Under the pieces are notes generated by a model, which ran no database searches, was not told the origin of the DNA, and saw nothing but the letters and a program-made list of their open reading frames with translations. A program made the position numbers and the translations under genes. 64,000 bases of DNA. It comes from Augochlora pura (lineage: Eukaryota; Arthropoda; Insecta; Hymenoptera; Halictidae). The stretch covers positions 4,908,166-4,972,165 of the forward strand of contig NC_135778.1 of NCBI RefSeq assembly GCF_028453695.1. The letters run 5' to 3'. This document shows positions 46,441 to 59,167 of this stretch, piece by piece (position 1 is the stretch's first letter; every line of letters starts with the position of its first letter).

Positions 46441-48728
46441 GTGGGAATCTGCGGACTAACAGGTATACGCGGCGGCCCAGCCGTCTCTCGATTTTTCTAA
46501 CGCGAACGCACCGAGTCGACCACGCCGCAGCTGTCAGTTGCCAGGTGGCACGGGGCAAACCGCCTGTGCGTGCTTCCTTCGAATTCCATCGTGTTTCTTT
46601 CTCTCTTCTTTTTTTTTTTTTTATTCGATTCCGCCGATCGTAGGACGCGCGTTACGCTTCGCGCGTGCCCACCTGCCACGGCTATGACCTCCCGGCTCAT
46701 TTAAAATCCGATTTCTGACACGGCCTAGCGTAAACCGAGGTCGCGCCGGAATCGGCACGCATTTCGTCGAGTCGGCGTCCGTTTATGAGAAAGTCGTTCC
46801 ACGTGGTGGAAAAATGTGTTATGCAACCGATACCAGAGGCTGTCTCGTGGCTTTCCAGGGAATTAAGTAAACTTATGGTAATCGGACTGGTAAATCTCGT
46901 TCGGGGTCCGTCGGTATTTGCAGGCAGATTTCTGGGGGCATCGTTTAACACTGAATCCTAGCGAATCCTCTTCGCTATAAAAGCGAATAATGTGCATTAT
47001 TTTATAAGAATGATAAAACCAAATTTATTTACATTTTTGACCTTCCTGTTATAACGTAAGCTTGAATAATGGAATCTGTTCTATAATTACTTAAGAAAGG
47101 GTTTCCATCGTTTCAACAATTTGTTATTGGCAATGCTTGAGAGGTATTGGCCGTGTTAATGATACTTGCTGAATAGTTGGTTTCAAAAACCAAATAGAAG
47201 ACATTAATACTCAATAGGTCAATTAATGCGTGATAGGTTAGAAAAATTATTTTTACTAATAATTCTGTATCGTTTTATTAATTCCAACAATTCTTCGCAT
47301 GTTTATCATTTGAATTTATCTTCTCATGTTTACCATGTTTACCATGTTTACCAATTCTGTTTTATTTCACCAAAGCTTCATGTGTTCGCTATTTTAACAA
47401 CTCTTATATACAAATCCTGCACAATTTCGCCAATGCAACGCTAGATTTACCGAACTCGTTAAATTAACGAATTTCAATGCTTCACGATTAAAAGATGCTT
47501 CTGCCAATAATTATACAAATTTTGTGACCTGTTGATTCTAAAAGTGGTACAACGTGGTCGCTTCCAGTGCTCGATGGTTCCAGTGTAAAATCTAAGAAAC
47601 AAATAAAGACCGGAAACGGAGAACCGAAAGAAGGTTAAAGAAACCGAAATTAGCATGAAAACGTGCGGGGGATCCGTTTTCGAGGAAGTGTCGAAACGAG
47701 GTGTGCCGTTAGAAAGAAGAAGACAAAAAAAAAGGCAGAATAGGCTGCCTAGGTGTTCCTTAATTTGAACGGGCTTGTGGTTCTTTCGCGCGAGAAATGC
47801 CTCGGCGATAACGATCCTCACCGGATCCTCCGGTATTCGTGCGGTGTACGGGGCCCGCGATTCAACATCCACGAGCCGGCGGTGTACCAAGAAACGAGCT
47901 CACAACGGGATATCGCGGCACGAGTTGCGCGCATCCCCAATTGTGTGTACTCGCCATTAACAGCACGCTAAACATTCTCAGGAAATTTTTTTCTCACGCG
48001 AGGCCCCTCGAACGATTCCCGACCGGTTGTTACTCTCCGGCCGGCGTCACTTTCCCTCGTTCCCGATTGTTTATAACAACACACCAGGAAAATCCGGCGG
48101 TTTCGTTAACTGTTTCTTCGAGGTTAAAGAAAAGCCAGCCGATTCTTCTGCGCGCGGAATTAACATAACCTCCAATCTACGTTTGTCTATTAACGGTTTT
48201 ATTAATCCAGCTAGGATTCGAATTTCTGAGCAGCACCGCCGATCATTAAAACATCCTTGCAAGAAGAGAGATTACAGATTCCCTGTTTCATTAAATACAA
48301 CGCGATGGTTCAATATGTCAGCTTTCGCGTTTATTTTCAAACAGAAAGAAAATACCATTCAGCCGGCCGCAGGTTTTGCCAACGTGAATCTGCGAGATCA
48401 AATTGTAGGATCCTTAACAGACGTCCGCAAAAGTATCGGGTGTTCCTCGGGAACGGTGGACGTTAATGGGGTAATAAGTTAATGGCACGATAAAATTGCC
48501 GAAAGTGGAAAGAAAATAATCGACGCTCTCCTCTGACCATTCTCCGCGTCGGCCTTGACACCGGCTCGATACATCTCGGCGTCGCTCGAGTGCCTTGACC
48601 TTTTCGTCGATAAATCCGTGGGTAGGTTCTTCCTCGCGTCGAAGGTCGACGCTTGCTTCCTTTTCCAGCGTTTCGACACGATCGTTTTTCGAGCTGGAAT
48701 ACGCCGCCCGAGGTGCTCGCACGGTATA
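46441..48728. other. Gene-free stretch, possibly intron
   Basis: Starts at the donor of the candidate exon. Mixed composition with one T-run near 46611 and the CATGTTTAC repeat. No other exon recognised. Confidence 0.35.
47325..47353. repeat. 9-bp tandem repeat
   Basis: Three copies of CATGTTTAC, with a related copy upstream at about 47299. Confidence 0.85.
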
Positions 48729-49545
48729 CAGTGTTCGGCAAAAGTATTACCACGCTGCGAATGTTCGTTCTTCGATTTAAACGTATTTTGTTAATTCCAG
48801 TAAATTATATCGGGATTGCCTATTATCGTCTCCCGCATTTTCGGTGTCGTTCGTCGTTCGTTCGACGAGCGAACGAACGCTTCTCTTAGGTCAGTTTGGA
48901 CCGGAATGCCCTCCGGCAAGAATCGGGTTAACCGCGGGGTCTCCCAGCGTTTTCTCGCTGCTATATTCTTACCTCTCACCGTTATAGTTCTCACTGTTAT
49001 ATTATTATTGTTTGAAATATTGCTATCAACCCTTTGCACTCGAGCGGTGACTCTGAGGCACCACTAAAATTGTTATATAACGATCCAAGATCGTTTTTAT
49101 ACCTTATCATCAAAGTTTATATTTAAAAACTATGTTAAATAGTGAAACTATCACAAGAACGAATTTCATATGCATCAAAGTGCACTTTGTTGCATAAAAT
49201 AAAAATACCGTAAGCCAGAGGAGTTATTCTAAAATTACAGTTAAAATTGTTCCGAGTGCAAAGGGTTAATACAGATAAATATATATAAAGCTGATGTATT
49301 CTGCAATCGATGAAGACAATTCTTATTGTGTATAAAAATCGACAGTCCGTTCTCCAGCAGCGGAACGTACGAATGTATCAATGCAATTGTCTCTACGCGA
49401 ATCGTGCAGAGGTAAATACTTTTCTTGTACAATCTTTCTTTGTACAAGGTACGCGTGTTTGAAACACGGTGATCCGTGTCAGTTTTTGGTTTGCAATATT
49501 TGCACCGGAAAATGTGCATCGTAGCAACACTTTTGCACAGCACTG
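48729..49545. mobile_element. Tc1-type terminal repeat pair (non-autonomous or decayed element)
   Basis: The left end CAGTGTTCGGCAAAAGTATT and, on the other strand at the right end, CAGTGCTGTGCAAAAGTGTT are preceded by TA and continue to match through ..CCACG/CTACG. CAGTG ends with a TA target are typical of Tc1-like elements. The 817-bp interior includes a family A MITE and CpG-rich sequence with no recognisable transposase. It could alternatively be two solo ends that bracket host sequence. Confidence 0.5.
49026..49269 (+). mobile_element. Family A MITE, copy 12, nested in the Tc1-type element
   Basis: The left target reads TCAA rather than TTAA. The terminal repeat CCCTTTGCACTCGA and the right end CCGAGTGCAAAGGGTTAA are intact. 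It sits between the terminal repeats of the Tc1-type element 48729-49545. Confidence 0.85.
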
Positions 49546-49638
49546 TATGCGCTCTCTGGCAGAGAATAGCAGATTGTGCAACGCGGAGGATTAGCGACCG
49601 GTGTTTTTCGTGCGATCGAGAACGCAGCCTGCGTTTCT

Positions 49639-49676
49639 CTCCCTATCTCTCTCTCTTTCTCTCTCTCTCTTCTCTC
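49639..49676. repeat. CT-rich microsatellite
   Basis: Interrupted (CT)n of about 38 bases. Confidence 0.9.
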
Positions 49677-50606
49677 CCGAGCACCGAATAATTAAACCGA
49701 TTCAATACGCCATTGTGAGCTAATGGGAAAAGTATAATGGAATTACTGGCCGCGGCTGAACGGCAAATATCGTGTAGTTCCGTCGACCTTGGGGCCCCGA
49801 TAGTTGACGGTAGAATGGAGTGAAAAATTGCTATCCAGGAGAGCTCACCTCTATGTAAGCCTTCCCCCGGTTTCTGCGCGCGCGCGCGCGCGCACACATC
49901 CGCGGATCACAAAACTCGCCTACGATTGTGGGGCCGGCTCGCTCGTTTCCCTCGGCCGGTTAGGTTCGCGCATGCAATCGAATCCGAGCCGCGTCTCATG
50001 AATGAATCATGACTGCCTTTAAGAAACCAGAGGATCCTGGCCGTACGGGGAACCTTCACGTGCCGGTCATCGATACTGGGTAGCACGGCCAGACCTTCCC
50101 ACCGGTTAATTATGGCAACTCTCCGTGCTAGACGCGCCCTTGAGAAAACGAAATGTTTAGGGATCGCCGCATCTGCGGCACCGATCGCAAGATCCGTTTC
50201 GAGATTCTTCCGGAATTTTTCGACCATTCCGCAGCTCGTATTTCATTTGATGGTGACAGTATTTTCTTCCTTGAGAAGCTCGGTCGAGGAATATGTTTGT
50301 TGATTAAATGGTTCGCGAGATGTAGAATTTATTGCGATATAAACGTTTCATCTTGATTCCAATCTTTCGAAAGCTAGTTTGGTGGGGATATTATTAATAT
50401 TATTAATGAATTACTACTGTAGCATTTTCTTTATTGACTTAGAGTATTTACAAGCAATGTCCTTATTGAACTGTAAAGCTTTGTTGATGGTATACTGTTA
50501 GGTCATTGTACGATAAAGTATATCTTGTTTAATCGACAGATGAATGAAATATAAATTAGGGAAAAATTCAAAGCATTTAAAACTGTCGAAGTATTAATTT
50601 ATCTTA

Positions 50607-50855
50607 TTGACCCTTTGCACTCGAAGCCATTTTAACTCTAAATCTAAAATAATTCTACTGTCTTATAGCATTTTCATTTCAAGCGACGAAGTGTATTTTA
50701 TATATATACCAAATTAATTCTCGCGTTTCATACTAACAGTGCCATATTTAACAATTTTTCTAAAATTAAACATTGTTGCTATAAAAATTGTTTTAAAGGG
50801 CGACAGAACAATAGTAGCGGTGCCTGAGAGTCACCATTCGAGTGCAAAGGGTTAA
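50607..50855 (-). mobile_element. Family A MITE, copy 13 (reverse)
   Basis: The left target has decayed to TTGA. The terminal repeats CCCTTTGCACTCGAAG and TTCGAGTGCAAAGGGTTAA are present, 249 bp. Confidence 0.85.
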
Positions 50856-52027
50856 AACCATATGCGAAAGAAACAAAATTGCCCTCGGCTCCTACGTCTT
50901 GCATTAAATGCAGACTACTTTTATTGCATCTAAATATCCGCAGTCTGCTAATGAGGGTATCAGAATTTATCACGTATGAATTCACGATGGAGAATCAAAG
51001 TTTCTGGAAGAAAATTTGTCGTATCGAATGGGAAACGGATGAAACATCGCGCCGATTGTGCAATTTCCGTGGATCGTACGAGGGTTGACTAATATATCGA
51101 TCGGATTAGCGATTCGAGCCGGGTCGCGGCCTTTCGTGAACGAATTAAAGTGAAAGCCTAGTCTGCCAGTCGCGTCTGCCACTTTGAACCTTGCCGACTA
51201 TTTCACGAGCACCTACACCATCGACGGGCTCACGGTTTCCCACAAGCGATACCGTACAATCTGAAGAAGAATGTGAAAAAACTGGAAAATCTCGAAACAC
51301 CGCGTGAAACGGTCGATATAGTCGAGAAGCGATGCTAACGGAGCTGCTAGCAGCGATAATTTTTTGTTTTCGAGACAGAAAGAGAATTTATGCGGGTTGT
51401 TGCCGCAATTATTATGGAACCGTGGAAAGCGACGAAAGTAGGGTAAACCAATCTCTCTGGCCGCGGTTTACACAAGCGGCCAGATAAAATCTGAATTTTA
51501 AGCGTTCGGCGCGAACGTTTCAATTGCCCTGCGCCCGGTTTGCCTGTTCAAATACTTGTTCCGGATTCTATTTCGTTTCGCGACAAATATTTGCGCTGAT
51601 ATCGTTACGACGAGCTGTTTACCGTCGTCGGTGGCAGACGTTAATCGACGGCGTTAGATCGATCGAATTTTTGAGTCGTTTGAATTCGCTCGCGTTTATT
51701 AACACACGAAGTGACGCAAATTCTCTGTCATGGCTTCGTTGAATCCTTTTTAATTTACTTAAGAATTCAAGTTGTTTGATTTTGTAATATTCTCTATATT
51801 CCTTGGTTTTACAATGACACTATAAATAAATAAAATAAAGTAGAGGAATAAGTGTACTTTTTTTCGATTTACATATTGTCGCAAATACCAAATTGTCTAC
51901 AATTCGAACATCATATTTCATTCGCTGATATGGAGGTCAATGATCTCAATGATCCTCAATGATAATTTCAATGAACGTATTTACATTGTTTGTCCTATAG
52001 TAAACTGTCGTACAAATAGTGTATCAT

Positions 52028-52074
<47 letters not shown>

Positions 52075-54387
52075 AAGAGTCGCGATTAAATCCCGATTAA
52101 ATCTCGCGCGTTTCTGAAAAAAAAGAGCAACACGTACACCGTAAACAGAGCACGCACATTCGTCTCGTACCCCTTATGGTGGTCTTATCTCGGGCACATT
52201 CGGGTCGCGTGTTTTTCTCTTACGGCGGTTTCGGAGTTCCAGTCGCCCGGGATTCGTCAATGAACGGCGCGCGTCTCGTTTCGCAGAAACGACGGTGGCT
52301 CGCGATCATTCACCAGGCCTAAAGCAGAGTCGTCGACGTCTTCGCAGCACCGTATACGGCGGAGATTCCTCTTGACACGCTGACTGTCCGGAGCTGGAAG
52401 CCATAAAACTTTCGCGGTGTTAAACTGTTTCTTTGAACCGAGCGGAATTCGCACGTGACTCTTACCGTGTGAACGGTCTTCGCTCGAATCACGATCCTTT
52501 TCCCCGCTAATTTGCCGAAACCGTGGACGAGAGAATCGCTTGTTGATTCTGTCAGCGACCCGCGTTAACGACGGCTTTAACGCTTTGCGGTCGATGCAAT
52601 TTTAAGGCGAAATACAAAATTCCATATTATGTAACCTGGTACATTTTATACGTATGGAAATTGAATTAATTTCATTTTTGAGATATAAATAACTTTTGAC
52701 GTATAAATAACTTTGGTAATGTCAAAATAACTGCGAAACGCGAGTTTGTCTGATCTAACAACTTCAATCAAATTATAAAATGTTTTTCGTAATTTTTAGT
52801 ATTAATATTAAGAATTAGTTATCTTCTTTGTCGTTCTTCGAAACGATTATTTTGTGTTACTGAAAATTATTTGTCTCGCATATTCTCGTTTACAATTTAA
52901 CGATGTATTCACGTGCGAAAATATATATTCGTATATCAGGGATAAAGGTTCAATTATGAGTTCCTATATATCCGAGGTAGAACATCGTTTCGTTCGTACA
53001 AACAAGGCGCGGACAAATGAGGTCCTACTGTTCCAGGTCCATAAAAATGTTACGGTTCTTTAGCGCTTTTAGCGCCGACTAGAATAAAACGGTATAAATA
53101 GAAGGAGTACTTTTTACATTATTTTCATAGCTTTATATATTATATCCGTGTTACGCGAATGCCGTTCGTATCGCGTTACATGTATTATACTTAACTTATA
53201 CCCGTCTTATAAATCGCATAAAGACCATAGCAGATTAAACTTTTCATAAAAACTGGCTCTCGCCTGTGCCTTGTACATTAAGCCTGTGTATGTATATATT
53301 AAGCACCGGCAGGATTAAATGCATTCAAGATCGGATGCAGTAATAGAACGCGCTCCCAAGCAGATTGTTAAATGAATTTCAATAGGACTTTGCTTGAAAT
53401 GCGCGTCGATGCTCGGAGCATAAAAGTGCGCGCCGATGCTATAAACATCGATAAAAATGCACCGACGCAGAAGCTTCTGCATTTAAGATCCGCTCCGACC
53501 CACATCCCGGCTGTGCGCCTAACAGCACACTGGAAATACGACCTCATTGACTCCCTAATGCTTTAATTGTTTCGTATTTCGTGTATCTCATGAATCGTTA
53601 AGATCCTCAGTCTGCTAATCGTTCAAGCCCGGTGCTGGAACAGTTGCTTTTCCTCTTCGGAGCGTGCTCGCGTCCTCGCATCGTCGCGACGCCGAAGCGA
53701 AAGTGTTAATAAGCCGAGAGCGGGTCGGTCGATTAACGAAGACGATTGAAGACGATCCGACGCGTTTCGTCCGGCGGGCGGGTTTGAATTGAGCGTAACT
53801 CGTGGCGATCAAAGGGCCTCGGCGCAATTAAGCTCGGTGGATTCATTAAACGAACAAGCGAGCCACTGTGCCGCGCTCCGGTTATAGGTAACGAATATAT
53901 TTTCTTTTTTTCCGATTGTCTTTCGGCGCTGAGACAATTACGCGGGATCGGACGCTACTCCGAGCGTAAATTATAATTAATATTAATAGGTCGGAGCGAG
54001 CCATTGCGCAGAAACCCGGGCACCTTTCACTTTCACGTTTTAGACAAATCTCTATCGCACGAATTTGCTTGCCGAACGACGGTACAGATACAAATTGCGA
54101 TCACGTTCCGTCCGATCCGATTGAAACGTTCCCCCCGCGGTTCCAACATGGCGGCCGCGGCGTCGTTTGCGAAACCTTCTTCGATTTCGATTCAAAGAGG
54201 ATCGAAGTTTGTCGGACCGCGGACCGAGACGGAACACGTTCGCCAACTCTATACTTCTTGGTCTATGATATTTGACTTCTTTCTTTGTTGTATAAGGGCG
54301 ATATGAATTTTATTTTTCTGTCATTTTAGATTTTTAAATAACCCGTTCAATATTCAATGATAATTACGATGTAATTAACACAATATT
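50856..54387. other. Gene-free stretch
   Basis: CpG-rich 51100-51730, 52080-52580 and 53590-54250, AT-rich between, with one (GA)n. A TTAACGCTTTGCGGTCGAT end at 52578 looks like a decayed family A start without a clear right end. Confidence 0.4.
52031..52074. repeat. (GA)n microsatellite
   Basis: About 44 bases of GA with two small interruptions. Confidence 0.95.
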
Positions 54388-54616
54388 TTAACTCTTTGCA
54401 CTCGGAGCCGTTTTACCTTCAAATCTGAAATAATTTTTCTGTCTTGTAGTATTTCCATTTTATGGAACAAAATGCATTTTATGTATAGGAAATTGAAACA
54501 GATTCACTTTTAACAATTTTCTAAATCTAAACTTTGTTAGTATAAAGTTCATTTTAGTATGTGATAGAACAATTATAGCGGTGCCTCAGAGTCACCACTC
54601 GAGTGCAAAGAGTTGA
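54388..54616 (-). mobile_element. Family A MITE, copy 14 (reverse)
   Basis: Left TTAACTCTTTGCACTCGGAG, right ACTCGAGTGCAAAGAGTTGA. Both ends carry a matching C-to-T/G-to-A change, so the repeats stay complementary. The right target has decayed to TTGA. Confidence 0.8.
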
Positions 54617-56667
54617 CAAATATTAATTCCATTTGAAATACCAAGTTCTAGTTATTCAAAGCGGAGTTACGTAATAACTGCAGATGATAAGAAAGTTCGG
54701 ATTCAGGGCGAAAAATGCATATGCATCGTCGTAAATAGTCTGTGTAACAAACATCGTGTTTGCCGGTATAATTAAACGAGATTTCCGCATAAACGGCCAG
54801 GGTTTCCAGCTACCAGCAGAATACCCCGTTTCCGCGATCACTTTCAACCAGATTAGCATTTATTAATTTCTCTTTTTCTTCCCTGCTCAACGACCGGTCG
54901 CTTCTAAATCAATACTCAACCACCTGTTTTAGCAATCGCTCGTTGCATACGTAATTTAATGGCCGAGCCGTAATAGTCGTTGGATTTCCTAGCTCTCTGC
55001 TGGAAATCTTATCCTGAGCTATGCACGGCATTGTTGGCTATTTCTTTATCACCGGTAGTTAATGTCTCTCCCCCCCCCCTCTCTCTCTATTTCTCTCTAT
55101 TGTATACATATATGTACTTATATATCTATATTTTCGTAGCTTATTAGAAATGTATAAACTCGCCGAGTGGGCGATAAATAACTGGCATGTTCAGTTCCTC
55201 GGATGTTTAATTAGGTTCTGTTAATAGCTGGATCGTAATGGCCCTTCGCGGGGCAGGCAGTCGAGCTTAACAACAATGCAATCCTGCATCGCTGCAGTGA
55301 GAAAAGCCAATCAACGTGCTGGCGAATGAAATCGTAGAAAGATGGGACAAATTGAAACTTATTTTCATTCTTAATAGCTTTAATAGTGCAAAAATAATGT
55401 GACAGTGTTTTGAGTTTTTTCATGTATCTGCTTTATTGCATTTCACTTGTAGAGTCTTCAGCATCGCATAGGAACTTTCATTGTCAATCCTTTGCTTTAG
55501 GATTGTTCGCTTTTTAATTATTATATCTTTTTATATACTGTGAGGTAATTGTGTAACGAATATAAAAAAAGACGGTTTTCCTTTCTTTTTTAAGATAATA
55601 TTGTGTATATTTAAACATGTACGAATATTGATACAAAGTAATTGGAAAAGAATAATAATTAACTTTCAGTCTGTTAATGGGCACAGTAACTCGTTCAAAA
55701 ACTATGACGTATATTCTATTAAATAATTCGTATCAATTATATATTTCACTTGCGAAAATATTCGTATCTGTATAAAAGACATCGACATACATGTAATTGA
55801 AACGTTAATGTTCGCGAAGATCAATTAACGTTCATGAAACGCGATACAGATAAAAAAAAGAGGTATTTTAATGTGTTAGATACCCGGAACGTCTCTTTAA
55901 TAGGCACAGTAATTGATACACTTACCCTATATCGGGATAGTTAGATTTGAGTGGCCGTAAAGAAGAACCGGCTTATCGATCAGCACCAAAACAGCTTAGC
56001 CTCAATGTAAAACAAATCTCCCTGTCCGATTTCTCGCGTTCCCAGGCGAAACGAGTTCCCGCGAGTTCGCCCACCAGCTCCATCGAAACTGGGAAAACCA
56101 CGGGTCGCGCCGAGCGAAAGATCGTTCCCCGGACGATTCGGGTCTAGGGGAAAAAAAAGGTGTTCCGGTGAAACCTGCGGCCAGGCGAGTTCGAAAGGGG
56201 GCGACGTTGCGTTGCTCAAGATCGTGTGCGGCGTTGCGCGGGAGGGCCTCCTCGCCGCGATTATGCGAGCCGCCGAGCCGAGCCGCGTGCGCGCGCCGGT
56301 AAATATAGGTTTGTGGCTCTGTCGGTTGCGCGCGGCGGCAGCGGCGGCGGCGGCGGCGGCGGTTCTTCTCACCGATCGCCTCTCGAACGAAGATCCAGTT
56401 TGACTGGCACACACGTTCCAGTTCTCCGGTGGAAGTTGGGCTAGACTCGCGAATTCCGGGTCACCGTCGGCGAAATTGCGCGGGGCAATTTTTGCAGTTC
56501 GCGGGTCATTACGGTATACCCGTTACCCGCTCCGGAACCAGGCGAACCGGGCGAATTCGTATTAACGCGCATTAAACGCGAGAGAGGAGATACGGCATGA
56601 CGAATGGTCGGATCATTAGTGACTTGCCGATCTAGGCACCGGAGCTCTCGGGGCCCCGGCGCACGGT

Positions 56668-56704
56668 CTCTCTCTCTCTCTTTCTTTCTCTTTCTCTCTC
56701 TCTC
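56668..56704. repeat. CT-rich microsatellite
   Basis: Interrupted (CT)n with TTTCTTTC in the middle. Confidence 0.9.
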
Positions 56705-56900
56705 GGCTTTTCCGCCTCGGAACGAAACACGACACTTCAGAGTTATCGTGCGCAGGCTTCATAATCGATTTTTTCCAGACCCGCGATACAGTTACCCGGC
56801 AAATTAACTATACTCGATACCATGATGCTTTTCTGCTCCGGTTTTATATGGGTGTACCGAGGCGCCCGGGCACCCATGAGACACCGGATAGAGCAAAATA

Positions 56901-57113
56901 TGTACTCGGCTATCTCATGAGACAGCCGTTTACCCAGCTATCCCACGGGCGGACTGCGAATTTTATGCATTTGCGACGAAAATGTGTAATTCGAACAGTA
57001 AAAGGATGTAGAGAATTCAAAAATACTGTTGCATTATCTTCGATTCGGTAAGGTAATGAACGACAGGAGAAAGTGTCCGAACAACTGTTTTTATGAGATA
57101 GCCGAATAGCCTT
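56901..57113. repeat. Inverted repeat pair, possible old element
   Basis: ACTCGGCTATCTCATGAGAC at about 56908 and its inverted partner TTATGAGATAGCCGAATAG at about 57091 are 170 bases apart. A third, direct and weaker match (GTACTCGATTAGCCAGCTAT) follows at 57142. No TTAA or TA target is clear. Confidence 0.4.
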
Positions 57114-57220
57114 TATCTTTTGCAATTAAATAATTTTAATGCGTACTCGATTAGCCAGCTATATTATGAGATTCCTAGGTATTTGATAATTTCCGTTTAG
57201 TGTAGATTTTGCAACGAAAA

Positions 57221-57447
57221 TTAACCCTTTGCACTCGAGTGGTGACTCTAAAGCACCACTAAAATTATACTATTTTATTCTAAAATAATTTTTCCAACAA
57301 TAAGGTTTAGATTTAAAAAATTGTTGGCACGAGTCACAAGAATAAATTTTCTATGCATCAAAATTGATTTTGTTAAATAGATTGGAAATACCACGAACCA
57401 GAAAAATTATTTCAACAGTTAAAATGGCTCCGAGTGCGAAGGGTTAA
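57221..57447 (+). mobile_element. Family A MITE, copy 15
   Basis: TTAACCCTTTGCACTCGAGT at the left and CCGAGTGCGAAGGGTTAA at the right, 227 bp. The interior closely resembles copy 1, suggesting a subfamily. Confidence 0.85.
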
Positions 57448-58632
57448 TAGATCAATTTCGATACGATAAAACGATCAGAAAATTTAAAAACATCACTGCA
57501 TTTTTCGCAACTCATAAATACGATCAAGGAAAGAATTATATGTTACTGTAGCTCCTACGTCACGCGTTTTCATTTTGCATAAGAAGTCCGCTCACGGGTC
57601 ACAGTTCCAGTCTTATCTGCCTCGGGGATATATCCAGTGTCCCGGAGACGTATAATTCGTTACGATTCGTTGTGATCGCAAGCTTGTAATCCTCGCTCTC
57701 TTTGGAACGATCTAGCTCGAGCGCTCCCTCGAGCGTGTCTCGTGCTTGATCTTTCGCCGTGCCGCGCGATCTTGAGAAATTCGAAGCAGTAAACGGGGCG
57801 CTTGAACAGAAAAAAAAAATGTTATTACGGGAGAGTGAAATTGCGGGGGATTAGCGCCGTTAATGCGCGCGTTTTACGGCCCGCAATTGCTAAACACCGG
57901 CCGAACGACCTGCTGTAATTGGTTCCTGTTAATTCACCGTTTCGACATGTCGATTGTTCGTGAGAAAGTTTTCTTCGACTTTTCCTGCGTCTGTTCGCTC
58001 GGCCGGGGCATTGTTGTATTTACGCGATCTCGGTTCTATCGCCGCCGACAACGTACTCGCTTTTTCAGCAAAAATGCCGCGTTGCCGCAAGCATTTTCTT
58101 CATCGATTCTGAGAAACTGCGGAAGCGGTTAGTTAAAAGTGACATGTTCTTTCTATTTTCCTAACAATGCAATTTTTCTTTTATAAATACCCGGAGTTCG
58201 CAGACTATTTCTACATTTAGAAGATATGCGGGTTTGTAGAACGGTGTTTTTTGGGGCAGTTTTGCAGGAGGATATTTTTAATGTTTTACCAGCGAATAGT
58301 ATTTCGATAGCGGGCTGATCGAGTAGTTCCAGTAACGTGTAATACTTGTAAGACTTCATCTTCGGAAGCAGATCTCTAAGCTCTCTTCTAATACAGCAGA
58401 ATCATCGTAGACTCAACAAAGACTTTCTAGTAGATCGACTGTGCATTTCCTTGTATCAGACAAATCTGCGGACACTGTAAATACATAAGATCTGCAGTAT
58501 GGCTTCCCTGATCGTGTTATTATTACTCTAGACTTATCCTGTCTACCATTAATCAGCGATTCTTAACCCTTCGTTGGCAATCTGGATTTTTAAGAATTTA
58601 GGCAAAATTTTCATTTCACCTTCGAAAATATA
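57448..58632. other. Gene-free stretch
   Basis: Mixed sequence. TTAACCCTTCGTTGGCAATC at 58564 resembles a single end of another TTAA element that is cut off by the minisatellite. Confidence 0.4.
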
Positions 58633-58920
58633 ATCATTATACATTTAATTATACATTTAATACATTTAATACATTTAATTAACACATTAAGGGCGGGAGT
58701 CGTAGTAATTCGATTTATTAGTTTTTAGTTCCTTTTTAATATTTCTTGTAGTTTTAAGAGTTTAAATAAACTTTTGTAAGACTAAATTTATGATTACACA
58801 AAATAGCGCCCGCTCTAGGATGAAAAACGAGTCAAGATCCCCCGCCTTTAATGTGTTAATATACATTTAATTAGGGACTTATACATTTAATACATTTACT
58901 TAATATACATTTAATTAGGG
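58633..58920. repeat. ACATTTAAT minisatellite split by element E
   Basis: Units of (T)ACATTTAAT run up to 58680 and resume at 58860-58920, where TACATTTAATTAGGGACTT occurs twice. Element E lies in between, so it inserted into the array. Confidence 0.7.
58679..58859. mobile_element. Family E TTAA element
   Basis: TTAACACATTAAGGGCGGG at the left and CCCGCCTTTAATGTGTTAA at the right, 181 bp. It is inserted in a minisatellite whose unit (ACATTTAAT) supplies TTAA-like targets. Confidence 0.75.
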
Positions 58921-58923
58921 ACT

Positions 58924-59167
58924 TTAACACTAGATTGCCTAAGCAAGTCATTTCGACTGCTTTTCAATTTCAATTAGAAAAATAATTATGTAAATAATGA
59001 CACAGCTTCTTATAATTTTGTGACTTTTTCTGCAACATATAAATGCGTTTATTAATCATTGTTGTGTCCCCCCCTCCTTCATTTCCGGTATTTATATGTG
59101 TGTTATACCTATATTGCCGAAAAGCAGTCATTTTCCCGGCTTCAAGCTCCCGTCCATCTAGTGTTAA
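58924..59167. mobile_element. Family D TTAA element
   Basis: TTAACACTAGATTGCC at the left and CATCTAGTGTTAA at the right, with subterminal AAGCAGTCATTTTCCCGG mirrored near the left end as GTCATTTCGACTGCTTTT-like sequence, 244 bp. It follows element E by 64 bases. Confidence 0.7.

Larger units (their letters stand above)
54617..57220. other. Gene-free stretch
   Basis: AT-rich to 55960, then CpG-rich to 56680 with a (GGC)n run at about 56335-56361, then the inverted repeat pair. No supported exon. Confidence 0.4.

Noticed and set aside
52578..52830. TTAACGCTTTGCGGTCGAT as family A copy 16
   Set aside because: The left side resembles a reverse family A end, but the interior and right end are too diverged to define an element.
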